A stretch of DNA of 64,000 nucleotides, from positions 97,252,190 through 97,316,189 of the forward strand of contig CM048553.1 of assembly GCA_026413225.1 (NCBI GenBank), written 5' to 3'. Of this stretch, positions 35,461 through 48,600 are shown in pieces. The stretch is from Otis tarda. Lineage: Eukaryota > Chordata > Aves > Otidiformes > Otididae. Position numbers and translations under genes: made by a program. The stretch's first letter is position 1, and every line of letters begins with the position of its first letter. The notes below the pieces were generated by a model that had not been told where the DNA came from, made no database searches, and saw only the letters and a program-made list of their open reading frames with translations.

Positions 35461-37506
35461 CCAATGGCTGCTGGATTTGCACGGGGAAGTGTGGTGTACC
35501 AAAGCCAAGTCAGGATGCTGGAGGTGAGCCCTGATGCACTCGTGAGTGCTCTGAGTACTAAATTGTCTGGACTTTTATTTTCATTTTTAAAGTAGAGCTC
35601 AAAATGGAACAGATAAGGTGGTGTCATGGTCATCTAAGAGTAACAGTCATCTGAATACACAGGAGATGTCAGGGTCTAAAAGAGGGTCCAGTTTACAGCA
35701 GACTGAACTGGCGGAGATTTGTTCATGTATTGCCAGATGGGCTTGTGTCTGGCATAAGTTGAAGTAGTTGGGTAATTTCTTACCTTTAAATATTACCAAG
35801 TGCTTGGGCTGTCTGATATATGCAAAGAGCGTAGCATTAAAATGCAGTATGCTACGTGTATGGATGACGAGCACTGTCTACTCTGCTGATGACGTTCTGC
35901 TCAGAAGGGACATATTTCTTTAAATAGTCAGTGTCCCCTTTGACTTTCACATAATATGGCTCCATTTGCGACATGACCTCTTCTTGCTTTAGAGTTTTGT
36001 AAACTTGAAGGGAATAATCTAAAAGTTAAGTGTTTATGTTAATTCTATGCTGGCTTCTCCGCTGATGCTAAGATGTGGGTGGGGAGAGGAGAGAAATCAT
36101 GTATTCACTGCACCCACTCCTCTAGGTGCGGATCCCAGACCTGCAGAATGTATATCCTCTAAATATCTCTGCAAAGAGATTAAAGCCAATATATCATTTT
36201 CTGGCATATGTCGTGCGATTTCATGTATAACTTATCCTATGCATACTGCAAAACACAATGTTATGGAATCTTTTTGATTCAAATGCCAAACATGCTTTGT
36301 CATCAGGGAAAAAATATTTTTTTAATAAATCCAGGAAGGAGTTTCCATTTATATTTTGAAGAAAGAGAGGGAAGGCCTTATCCTCTGATATGGTTGTCAA
36401 CCAGAGTGTATTACTCAAGTTTGTGGGAAAGATAGAGTATAATATCCTGGTAATAACAGTGAAGAAAATATTTGTGATAGGAAAAGGGAGAGGAAGGAGC
36501 TAGAAGAGAGAGATTTAATGACAGCATTCACACAAAAAGTTGTCAATGGAATATTGATATTGATTTAATTAAAGACACATAACTGGGACAACAACATAAA
36601 TAGCATCGCATGTCAAGGCTACAAAACACCATCTCACTTTAATGATCTGAGCATGATGATGCATGCATGTCTCAAGCTTCATTCTCTGCTTTAAATTTCA
36701 TTGCTTTATGGGCATTTTCATGGCATATAGTGGAAGAACAATGCCTTTGAGCAGACTGCAGAAGCTGGGAGCCAAACAGCTCTTTCATGAAACTCAAGGG
36801 GAGGCCATTGCTATCACCGGAAAGGAGATACGTTTCCTTAGGAAGGGTTGAACCATTGCATTGGCTCAGGGAATCAAGTGGTTAACAGAGGAAAACCCTC
36901 CATGATCCCTTTTGGCCCAAATAATCTTTGGAGCAGCTGGGGCTAGCAGAGAGGTGTGTTGAGGCCCATCAGCACAGGTGTGACTCAGTCCTGTGGAGAT
37001 GTCTGTTGATACGCAGCAGCCCCATATATCCCAGGAACTCTATTTCAGACTGTGGGGATCTGAACTATGTTAGGGTACATTTCACATACATAACTTTTTT
37101 TTTTTTTTAAATTTATTTTTATACAAGGAATCCTACAACTAAATCAGTGACAGAGCCTGAAGCTTTTCAGGAGCCAGATGCACTGTCTTCTGATTCGTGG
37201 GTCTAGATGAGCTGAAAATGAGATCTGCAGTACTTTCCCGGTCCCCTGGCTCCAGCATTACTGAACCAGTAGCCTGACTCCTGGAGCAAACTGGTTCAGC
37301 CACAGCATCGCTCTGACTTAAAGAAGGAAGTGCCCCTAAGAATAGCTGCAATGTATTTTCCATTGTGCTGTGTCTCCCATCGCCATGCCACTGACACTTG
37401 TGGGATATCTTCTTTGCTAGACAGGGATTCCTCTGTTTGCAGAGGGTTTTGCTCTGGGTAAGGTCTACTGGACTTGGGGGCTGCTTGATACTGCCTGGCA
37501 AACACT

Positions 37507-37536
37507 CTTTTTTTTTTTTTTCTTTTTTTTTTTTTC
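37507..37536. repeat. T/C homopyrimidine tract
   Basis: Nearly pure T with isolated C over about 30 nt. Simple repeat. Confidence 0.8.
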
Positions 37537-39550
37537 TTGTGGTGGAATAACCATGTAATCTCATTGCCAAGTCAGTGATTGATGTCCAATTTCTATGCCA
37601 TTAGTTTTTCATTATCACCGGCCTTTAGTTCTGACAATTTTATCCATAGTATTTTCCAAATAAGTATTCTCAAATGTGAAAATGGAAGCTAACAAATTAA
37701 AAGCAAATATCCACCTTCTCTCTGAAAATAATAGCCACAAAGAACGAAGAATATAAGGGCTAATTCAGCAGGGCTGTCCAAATTGTGGTTACTGAGGTCC
37801 CTGAGAGATGAAGGCCCAGATAATGGACTAATTGCTTTAAAGTGAACATCACGAGATTTGAGAGATAGGATTAGGAAACTTCAGTTTCCTACTATGGCCA
37901 TGGTACTTCTTTTAAATAATTAACGAGTTCTAAGATCAGACGACCATTAGGATTATCCAGCTGTTACGATATAGGCCATCTATTTCACTTGGGGATTTCT
38001 GCCTGCTCGACCATGAACCAGAATACATGCTTTAGAAGGCCCTCCAATCTGGTCTTCAGGATTCCCCAAAATCCTCCTCTCTCGAAAACTTTTCTCTGTG
38101 ATTTGCCTGAGATTCCTTTAAAAGTCCATTGCTATTTCCAGCTTAAACTCTGCTGACCCTGTAACCGCCGATGCTGTGAGAGCAGCAGCTCCCAGCTTTC
38201 GCGTACGCCACTCTCCCTGCAATCCCTTCCTGGCTCCAGAGCTGGAAAATCACCAGAAAGGCGTGCTGTGCGGGGTGACCAAGGCTTCCTGACATTTTAT
38301 GGCTATCCAGGGAACCCAGCCTTGTAAGAAGGGCTCCGATAGATTAGATCCTGCTGGAATCTGAAGTCTTCTTCCCTTCTTCAGATTGTCACAGACCATA
38401 GGCAAAAACCTTGTTGTCTTGCTTCTTGGCAAACTGGGTCTGCTGGATGCCTGTGCTCCTTCACTGGGTAGCTGGTTCTGCAGCATATTTTTTGAATTCT
38501 TGGCTGAACCCCATTTTCTTCTCTACATCCACCTTTTTTATAAGACCACTGTGCCACAATCCCGATTAGAGGAACTCATGCTGTCTGCCTGATTAAGTTA
38601 TTTCCAGAATCTCAGGGTTTTTTTTTTTTATTAAAGAATCACTACCATATATCTTGAAAATAATGTATTTGTTCAATCTCTTGTTTCCTTAAAGTAGTTA
38701 TGTATTTTAATTTATCATTTACCTACAGTAGGCTTCAGCTTCTGCTGCAGCTTCACTGAACTACAGAAGTAGGTGAAGATTCATCCCCACAATAGGTGGC
38801 TAAGTAACCATTTTACATCCAAAACCTCCAGGGAGAAGTAGTGAGAGGCTTCTTTTGGGATGGTAATTAACTTCCTTTTCACTGTTTATTGCTCCTGCTT
38901 TCACAGGGAATTTAATGTTTTTCTAGTGAAGAGCACATATCTTTTGTTACAATTTTTAGTCTATATAAAGTGACCGTTTTTGACAGATTAACACTTAGTG
39001 TGGTACAAAATATAATACATAACATTTTTCAAGCATTGTGATTATCAGACATGCTCCTCCTTATCTTGCTAGCATAAGATAGAGATATTTTAGTATACAC
39101 ATATAGTATTAAAATATTAAACTGCATTTCTGTGGGGTCTTTCATATAATTTTAAAGTTCTGTAAAAGCACCTTGAGTTTTGCTTTCCCCTCTCCCCTCT
39201 CCCCTGTGAATCCAGGGAGCTCTAAGCATTAATAATGTACAGGATGTTGACTGAGATAGAGAGCCAGCTTTCTCTTTTTTTTCCCTCTTCTGCTTTCTCC
39301 CTTTCTAAAAATTATAAGCAGGACCAAATTCCATGTTGTTGGTGAGAATCCAATCTGGAAGGGTGTGCTAGTGGCAGGAAGACTTTATGCGATGTAGTAA
39401 AAGAAATCAAATAGCAGTAGCTGCCACTGCGTAGAGAAAGTGATACAAAAATCTTTGCAGTCCAGGTCTTTGTACTTGGCCAAGCTCCCCTCCGCTCCTC
39501 ATTCCTTGCTGTGAAGAATGCTAATAGTATCAGCTCTAGATAGCTGCTGC

Positions 39551-39581
39551 TTTTTTTTTTTTTTTTCAAAAAAAAAAAAAA
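39551..39581. repeat. T16-C-A14 palindromic tract
   Basis: Sixteen T, one C, then fourteen A. The tract is self-complementary and can fold back with almost no loop. The flanks GCTGC and GAGC extend the symmetry only weakly. Confidence 0.8.
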
Positions 39582-42500
39582 GAGCTTCAAGTTAGATCCC
39601 CGAACTCAAGATTTGCATTTTCTGAAAGCACCGAGTCATTTGCATTTTCTGTCAACGTCAGTGGGAATTGCTGGATGCTCAGCACTTTAGAAAGCCAGCC
39701 CACCTATGACAGTGCAACGTGCTTCTGTGAAGAGGAGACCTATAATTGCCACTTTTAATTACAAACAAAGGCATTCATAGTTACTTGCTTTAAACTTTCA
39801 AATTGCCTAGTGGAATAAAATGCTGATTTTGTTCAGCCTTTGGGATACAGATCCTTTCAAGATCAGTGTCAGTATTATCAGAATTAAATATCCTTTAGAA
39901 TTAGATTATTGCATCTCAAAGATCTTGTAGCTGAGGAATATGCAAGGTACAGGTATTTTTAAAAACCAGTCATTTAAAAATTGGTCATTTTTGTAATTAA
40001 CATGGATCTGGAAATGTTTGACCTTGTCAAAACTAACAGCTTACACTATGTAAACAAAAGGAGTGACACGGTGGGAGTACGGTGTCCCCAGGGCCTTGTT
40101 ACTCAGGGCAGGTCTCTGTGGCTGGCACCAGTGGCTCTCAGGAGGTGTTACCTCAATGTCAGCAGAAGCTCTTTGTGCAGTTAGAGCAGCAGCAGCTCTT
40201 TTAAACTGATCTAATAAAGCTTATTTCATTTAAAGAGGACAGTTCACTGAAGGGTAGAAAGTGTGTTTTCCTTGACCAACAAGTTCAAAAGTTTGATATT
40301 ATTAGAAGTCCTTTTTTTTTCATCGATTATAGAGCAAGTTACAGATTAAGCCGCCTCTGAACATTAAACTAGACAGACTGAGCTGCTGCTCCCTCCAACC
40401 CCCAGCTTTTTATGCATTCCTGTGGCTTTCTTCTGAATCTTTTAGAGTTTGTCATCTTCATTCTCAAAGTGCGGCCGCTAGAATTTGATCTATTACTTCA
40501 GGAATAATCTCACTGATGCTGTATATACTAGTAATTTTATCTCTTTTCTTCAAGCCTTCTGTTCAGAATGGTGGAGATGAATTTGATCTTCGTGCTGCAG
40601 TGCCAGGGAAGAGGGAAAGGAAGCGGAGATGAGATTTCAAGGCTACATGTAAGGAGTGAGACACTAGGATTTGCAGGAAAAATAAATTTTCATTTGCCTT
40701 CTCCAGATGAATCTCACTAGCTACAAGCAAACCTGGTCAGTATTGGTAGGGCAGTTGGAAGTAGATAGCCTGGTCATTTGGATAATGCTGTGGGAGGTAA
40801 ATAATTTTAGCTGAACAGACGGCTACTTAAAAAGCTGGGACATGTTAGAGCAGATAATAGTGTCTCAATATTGAAGCTGATATTGGCATAGGTAGAGGCT
40901 TGGTTTTGATGTTAGAACAGAAGTTGCCATCCAAAATAAATCATAATTGTTTAGAGTGCATTACCAAGGTTTCTTAGGCTGTGTGAGTGCTCTGTACTCT
41001 AATTACACTGAGCGATTAAGCAGCAAGATCAGAGACACATGGGACAAGAGGGGTGAATGATAACCTACTTTGAAAAAACTAACATTTGAGGCTGGGATTA
41101 GAACAGCCTATAAATGCTAGTGGGTGTTACTCAAGGGGGAGGAAGTTCTGCGTGGGTGGCGTGAGGTGACATATAGCTTAAATATACAGCCAGCCTTTAA
41201 CACAGTTAGTACAGTCTGTAGTCAACCTTTTACATGAACTAATAACGCTTTAAGTGATTTATAGTTCAGAAATACTGATCGGGGGATTGAGGACTCAATT
41301 TAAAATGCTATAAAGGCGGAGGCTAATGTGGTAAGGAGAAAAACATGGAAAAGATTTCTCCTTTTGCCTTTAGAAAGCATTGGCTGTAGGCAATATATTT
41401 GTGCCAGGTGTTCAGTTTTTTTTTTCTTTTTTAATGTTGTCAGAGACTGTGCTCCTACAAGGGAGCACAATTTCTTCCTACAGTTTCCCTCTCTGAAAAT
41501 TCCTCAGTTTGTGCAGATCTCACAAAGGAGATGCCAACAGTGAGTCATCTGGTCACCAGCTCTGTCCTAAGGCTTTCAGCTAGCTCTTGCAAAAGCTGTA
41601 CTGACCCTTACCGTGCAGAAGAACAATTATTTACCTTTGGGAAAGCCTCCCAAAATAGTGGGGAAGGCAGGGTTTGAAATGAAGTGGCCTTCATTTTCTG
41701 ACACTGAAATCAAGTTTCAAAATTAGTACTATTTCAAATGACTGTGGAAATTGAATTTAATATTTGAGAAATGCAGATAAGATGCAGTGAGTTGATTTAT
41801 CAGATTAAGATTTCACAATTGTTATGTTTTGGTAGTGAATTCTGAGGGTGTTGAATAAACACGGTTGAAAGACTCTATCTTCAGATGTGTGACAGGGGCA
41901 TAAATATGTGCTTTTATAGGTATTAAGCCTCAGGAGTTGTTATTCTAAACCTGAAAATTATAACTGTATGATCAATCACGTGCATGGCAAACATGGCTAG
42001 TTTTTTTCATCAAAATGAAAACATATGGGCATGTTTTGACACAAGTATTACAGGATTAATTAGCAATAAAAATACTATATAAGAAACAGTGGTCTGGTTA
42101 GATACTTAAATGTTTCTGTCAGGAAGCAGATTTTAAGGCAGCGAGTAACATGAGGCAGCATTAGTACAGTTTGTTGGTCTTGTTTGTTCCTTTGCCAGGC
42201 ATGAGTTAAATGCAGCAATGCTGAGGAGACCCAAAAGTAGCACAAGGAGAAGAAAAGATGGGTCTAGGGTGAAGCTAGTCACCTATCTATTGAATGAGAT
42301 GATGCTCCCCTAAAATGTATGTCCTTAAAATGTATGCCCATCCATAGGGTGCCGAAAATTATTTCATAGCCTCCGATACTCCTGCAGTTTTAAGCCATTG
42401 GTTGGGCAATGAGGGTTTGAATGAGGTGTGGTGACAGATTTGTTTTTTGAACACAGACAAGGATATTGGATATTCAAACCACATTTTTTTTTGTTACCTA

Positions 42501-45001
42501 ACTATGAGCCAAAGCTATGACTCATGGAGCCCCATGTTCCCACTCAGTTGGTGAAAATATTTAGGCATAGGAAGAAGAACAGTTCAGAGCACCTTAGCTG
42601 CTAAGGTTTGGCAGCATGAATGCCTCCCGCTTTCCTCCCCTCCTCTCCCTTAGTCAATGCTGAAATAATGCTGGTAAAGAAGGCTGGTCCAAGGACTATT
42701 CACCAACAAAATCCTGTTTAAGCCTCTAAGAAAGGTATTAAATGGGATTTAAGCAACATCTTGGCCTACACTGGCACTCTGCTCCAGGAAGAATCTCATC
42801 CTGAGTTTAAAAAGTGTTTAAAAAATATATTTTCAATAATCACATTATGGCGTCATAAGACTAAGCAACAGAGAATGCCTTTTAAGCCATTGTGTTAAAT
42901 TGTTGTGCAGGACTGTACTGCCAGAGTGTGCTTCCTACTTAGTGTTGTGCTCAGATAATGTGCTCAATTTCTCAGTCTAGGGAATTCCCGTAATAAATTT
43001 TGACCCTGCTGTGTTTGATTTGGGCATAGCCTTGTACAGGAAGAAAAGCCATATCTCCTTGCCCACACGAAGGACTCCGTGTGGCCTTGCTGCTTTCTGA
43101 CCATGGGCAGTGGTGACGAAGAAAAGCAGTGGTTATGCATCAGGTATTTCCTGATGTGTTTCATCTTGTGTTTGTGTCCAAGAATGAGTGGAGAGGAATA
43201 ATAATTGGTTGGGCTCCTTTCTTGCCCACCAAGTTGCACAAGTGAGCTGGCAAAAGAGTTGCTGTGGACAGTTAGTAATAAACTGAGCATATCTCCTGCT
43301 TTGGGCTATTTGCTGGGCCCAAGGCCCAAGGCCTCTTTATTCAATATTATTTACTTCTTTTTACATTTATTTATCTGTTTACTTCCATGCCCTCATGTCA
43401 TGCAATATATGGATTGTAAGTATAAATTAGAGTGTTTATAATTAGAGTTTATTTGGAGATCTTCTGTAGCAGCTTTTTTGTTGCACATCAGTTTCAAAAT
43501 AACTTATTGACCTGGAACAGTGTGTTTTGAAAATTAAAAAAACACCCTTCCTTTCTGCAGCAAACTAATACTTTGTTTTGAAATGTCAACTATTCACAAA
43601 ATAAATTGCCAAGCTCTGAACATATAATTTAAAATTTAATTTCTACCAAATCAAACTTCTGTCTATGAGCCCTTCCACTTGTTTTTCTTTCAGATTATTG
43701 AGTCATGAAAACCTCTGAGGTTTTGGGTTTCCATCCCAGCTTGGCACAGGGCATTTCTTTTGAAATCTTGAATTTCCACAAGATGGCAAAAGAATTTGCT
43801 GTTCAGCTGCATGTATAATGACACTGCACTAAAAATCTGAGCTTTTTTTTCTTCTCAGACAAACAGGCATCTCCCAGGCCAGATGTTCTTCCCTTTCCTG
43901 TCCTTGGGTTTTGCTCTTGCATTTCCCTCCCTTGCCTATGACAGCATCCCAGGAGGTGCAGGGGGCTTTTTCCTTACCGGAGAGCAGAGTGCATGGCTGC
44001 TGTGAAGGGGACAGGGAGGATGGTGCTTGCCTGAGGGGTAAGGTAGGCTGCAAGTGCTGGGGATCAGAGGTGCAGGTTCTTCTCTGGTGTGGTGGTCCCG
44101 TATATATTACCCTTCTGACCCTGGAGAGTTTTGGTTATCCTGCAGCAAAGAAGATGTTCTGCTGCATTACGCTTTTCTCTGTACTTCTGCATGCACAGCA
44201 TCCCTTCCGTTCCGTAGCCTGGCATATTACGTGGAAAACTGCAAATAGCCTGATGGAATTACTTCACTAGCTACGACCATATGTGAAATGCCTGTCAAAA
44301 GCTGTGTGACTGTACATAGGAGGAGCGGGCCTCAATTCTGTATTTGCTCAGAACTCACATCGATTTCAAGGGAAGCACAGGGTTTCTGAGCAAAGCAGAA
44401 TCAGGCAGAGGATATACAGCCTTGAGCTGATGCAACTTTTGCACTAGAAGTATATAAAATATTACCAGTACTTGAGACTGTGTATTGTCTGTTTGGTCTG
44501 TATGAAGCCAGTTGAAAATGTGATATGTGCAAGATAAAACAAACTGAAGCAATCTTCTGACCCAGTGTTGTACAGATTTCTGCAAATATGAGTTCAGTAT
44601 ACAACCACTCCGATCAATCCCTAGAATATCCATTTTCAAAAGAATCGTGCTAGTTTGTTTATTGATTTGTCACCTATGGATGAGTATTTCTGCTACAGAA
44701 ATGTTTAAAATGACACATGTTTAAAATGAGACTTGGCAGAGCACTTTGCCTGGAGATTATTCTTGTGAAGTATTGATTCACAGCACTGCTGTGAGCTGGA
44801 TTACTGTCCAAATTGGAAAAGCCAGCCGTAGAGAGGTCTTTATCCTTTAATAACAATTAGCTCCTTTCTTAGAGGGACACAGCTGACTGAAGCAAAGGAA
44901 AGCTGCAAAATGTCGGGCAACCAGGGAATCTAAGGCCTGTTCTTCAGGGATGTGGGCTGCAGGGGAAGGGAAGATAAAAAAAGAGAAAAGCCCCAGAAAA
45001 G

Positions 45002-45247
45002 ATGGTTTTCTGGAACTGGAAACTTGACACGCTGGTGCTGTTTGTTTTACTGATAATCAGGTGCTCTGAGGAACGGGATCGCACTCGCCTCTCTCTCCTC
45101 GGGCTTTCACCCTCCAGCTGCCTGATTGATCGGAGAAACCTAACGGCAGGTGTGTTGCCTGCCATCCATCTAGCCTTGAAACATTTATACAAGCACTCGT
45201 GGATGCTGAAGAACTATGAGCTCCAAGTATCGTTCCACGACACGCAG
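45002..45247 (+). CDS. GABA-B receptor-like first coding exon (82 codons)
   Basis: An intact exon inside GABBR2 intron 1. The ATG context AAG-ATG-G is strong. Residues 8-20 (LDTLVLFVLLIIR) form a hydrophobic signal peptide. From residue 30 the protein reads LSLLGLSPSS, then NLTAGVLPAIHLALKHL and NYELQVSFHDTQ. By hand alignment about one third of residues equal GABBR2 exon 1 (GVLPA..LA..., ...Y.L......DT-). The YEL....HD piece also recalls GABBR1, so it is a member of the GABA-B ligand-binding family and not a recent copy of GABBR2. The exon ends at CAG|GTAAAC, phase 0, at the same residue as GABBR2 exon 1. One sequon (NLT, 46-48) and a lone Cys40 are visible. It could be an alternative GABBR2 first exon or exon 1 of another GABA-B-like gene; no partner exon is visible downstream to 64000. 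The frame runs on to 45520 but that part shows no homology. Confidence 0.75.
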
Positions 45248-45559
45248 GTAAACGGATGTAGATGTAGAGCTGTGCAATGTTTGAGCCTCCTCTGTGATCA
45301 TGCTTTTGAAAGCTTGGGACTGAATCCCTTCCTGGCAAATCCCGCTCTGCTGAGATACAGCAAATGTCACTGTCTGGAAAAGTTTGGGCTGTTAGGTGAG
45401 TGCCTGACTGTGACGGGCACCTGGCAGTGCAATCGTGCCCTGCTGGTGCTAGAAGTGGGAATAAAGAGCGTGCAAATTAAGAGGGATGGCAAACACCTAT
45501 GGTTCTTTGGGTGTTTCTGAGGTTCCCAGAAAGCTTTCCCCAAATCCACAGCTTGCTGA

Positions 45560-45655
45560 GTGGCTCTGTTCTTCTGCACCGTCTTCTGCATCTTGCTCTT
45601 CCTGCTTTCTCCGATGGCAGCCCTAGAGATCACCGTCATCTATTTCCACTTCCGC
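45560..45655 (+). other. Hydrophobic coding-like stretch ending at a splice donor
   Basis: Read in one frame this gives ALFFCTVFCILLFLLSPMAA followed by LEITVIYFHFR, then the strong donor CGC|GTGAGT. It lies 310 nt after the GABA-B-like exon and shares its raised GC content. A stop codon immediately upstream (45557-45559) and a poor acceptor argue against a normal internal exon. I do not recognise the protein. Confidence 0.2.
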
Positions 45656-48600
45656 GTGAGTGGGAGAGAGGTTTGTGCTGTGCCAGCCGGGCAGGGGGTT
45701 TGCCTGTGTAAAGCCTTGCTTGCCGGTTCGGCTAAAAAATAAGGGCTGATACAAGAGGTTAGTGTTCTGAGGAGCTAGATATAAAGAGTATTGAGATGAA
45801 GTCTGTTGTCTTAATACTTTCAAATTTGAGAAAAGCTGTGGTTTTAACTTTTTCTTCTAAGACTGAGATACCTCTTTTATCTTCTGTACAGACGTTAAAT
45901 CAAGACAATTAATTTCCTGGCCTGTCTTTTAGGCTGGCCAAAATAACTGTGACAAAATTAAGATGGGAGACTCACATATCAGGGTGATCTGGGACTGTAA
46001 ACCTGTTCTTAAGGAGATTTCCACTGATTTGAGCTTCCGTCTCCTGCATCGGGGGCGTGTTGTGGAGCAGATGCCTTCAGACTCATTCACGCTTACATGC
46101 ATATGTGCACACAGGCTGCATACATGGTAGCAGACCGCTTCATATTTTGAAGTTGCAAAGCAGTGCATCTAAACATATTTGCTTATCTATAAACCTTTAA
46201 ACATGGACTACACTGTTATGATTATGTTATAGAAATTTGACGTTATTCCACAAATAACAGTTGCACTGCATTATATGATGGGAAGAAGGTATTATATGTC
46301 TTCTTTTGAAGCGTTAGAAAATTATCCAAGGGAGAAATTCTAATGTAATTTTAATTGTGTATTTGGTTCATAAGCACTTATGTGCAATTTTTGAAGTGCT
46401 TAACATATAACAAACATGATACCATATGCTATAAAGTTACTTGAGGATAGCTTCCATGTTTAATAGTGTAACACAGAGGTAACAACTGCATATACTCTTT
46501 AAGAAAATGTCTATCTTGTAAATTGCTTCACATACAATTCACTGTTTTATTTATTTGTTTGTAAGTTCCTACTGGAAGTGTAATTATAGATATGCAGTCC
46601 TGAAAAAAAGCGTACATCTTGGTTTCTCATGTAAAAAGATGAAGACATGCAGTAACATATCAGCTTAAATAACTGGAAAGGGTAGATGTAAGTTTAAGTG
46701 GGCAGCAATTAAAACCTACTGGTATTTGCTCAGATTCCTTTTTCTGTTGGGCTGGAGGAGCTGTAGGTGGATGTTTATTTGTTAATTGTGTTTGCATAGT
46801 TTCCAGTTCTAGGAGCAACTCAAAAATATTTTTTCCCACATAAACATTCAATAGATTTGAATGGCAGAACTTCAGCTCTCTCGCACTGACCTCTACAATT
46901 TGAATTGAAATATTGAAGTAATCTGTAATTATCTTTTTGAAACAGCCCCTGGAAAAAGACATGTCATGATGACTTGTAACAGATTAACAAAATGTGGGAC
47001 ATGAAGATTTCTGATTTTTCTTCCTAGTTGTGAGAGTAGGGCACACAGTCTTGAGTTTTAGGTACTGATTACAGGCAAGCTGCAGAGGTCCTTGGGTTTA
47101 ATAGTTTCTCAGGGACAGTATGGATGCGAGAGAGCTGATTCTGTTTATTAATGTTGTAAGCCCAGATCTGCCATATGTGACCTTACACAACCTTTCAATT
47201 AACTCTATTTTAAGTAGAAAATATAGATGCTTGGCTCTTTGGATGTGAGATCTTTCAGGAGTGGGACAGATAATTGGCTTTTTCGCATAGTTAACTAGGA
47301 AGAAAGAAAAGTTATGTCCAAAAATATTTGTGTTGTTTTTGCTGAAAAAAGAAGTGGAAAGAAATCACATCACCCAATACATGGTGTCGCACAGGGCTTG
47401 AACAGCATTGCAAGCTTTATTCATGAGCACAGGGGAGCAGGGTTGCGCTGTGTCCTGTGCCCCTGGGGTTTTGAATCCACGTCCTTTGGCTCCTGTGAGA
47501 AAGTGCTGCCCTGTTGAGTGGTAGAGTGTTTTGGGGAGAGATCTCAGTCTTTTGCTTTGCTACTGTTTTATTTCAACTAATTAAGCCGTCACTACTCCAG
47601 AATGTTAATGGTAACGATGAGGCAAAGGGAGCACTCTTGCAAGAACTGTCTGAGTTCTTTGTATGAAATGAAGCCGTTTCAGCAGGAGCCTTTGGGAAAA
47701 CTTTCTTCAGCAGAGTACTTTATAACCTGGTGGCTTTGGCACTGAGCTGAGAACTGAATGCTTTCTTTGGCTGATTTCTTTCAGGTCTCCTGTGATTTAA
47801 TATGCATTTCCTAATAACTGTGTTGTCAATTCCTTGGAAGTGGGAATCCTTTGAACACTCATGATGCAGCACTTCCACGTAAAAATGTGCTTAAATATTC
47901 ACTGAGAATGACAAACAAGTTAGTGATAATGACCTTCTAGTTTGGCAGATGGCTGCTTATCCCTCAAATGGTACATGTATGTCTGTAATATTTGTTTATT
48001 TATACCAGAAGGACAGTGTTAACAGGACTGATATGTCCCTCTTTTCCAGACACCCCAAGCTGGGGCATCTTGGAGAGGAGTGTGATGTGCTTCCCCCCTC
48101 TAACAGAAGCAGGGCTGAACTTGGGTTGTGTGGAGACACCTAATTCTTGAATTTTTTGATAAAAGGGGTGGGAAGGTAGAAAAACTGCTTCTGCAGATTT
48201 GTGAATCCAACCATTGAGCAGCTTTTTAGTGTAGCAGGGGAAATCATGCCCTTGCGATTTTTACCCGTGGGGGTGGGCAGACAGGTATGATTGAGCTGTC
48301 TGCGTATCACTTTTATTTCTGTCTTTCACCCACCGTATGGCTGACATCTGGAGGCTCTCCTTCTACGTCATCCTCAGGGTGACCAGGCTGATGGATTCTT
48401 ACAGGCTTAGGCAAATCTAAAAATAGTTTTACTGGTGGATAAAGAAGAATATTGTGGTTGTTCAGAGTTATTCTTCTGTTCTTACCTAATTTTCTGTGAG
48501 CTAGTAGCCAATACAAGGACTGTGAAGCCAATGCTTTGATTAGCGAGGATGTTAACAGGAAACATTCACGTGCTGTAACTGGGACATGGCTTGAGCGTAC

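Noticed and set aside
43911-44270. 119-codon frame on the + strand
   Set aside because: No family resemblance and no splice or promoter context. Probably chance.
45248-45520. In-frame continuation of the GABA-B-like exon to a stop at 45520
   Set aside because: It follows a splice donor at the family's conserved boundary and shows no similarity to the next part of the Venus-flytrap domain. A retained-intron short form is possible but unsupported.
47380-47520. TTTTGAATCCACG considered as a tRNA B box
   Set aside because: No matching A box or cloverleaf can be drawn around it.
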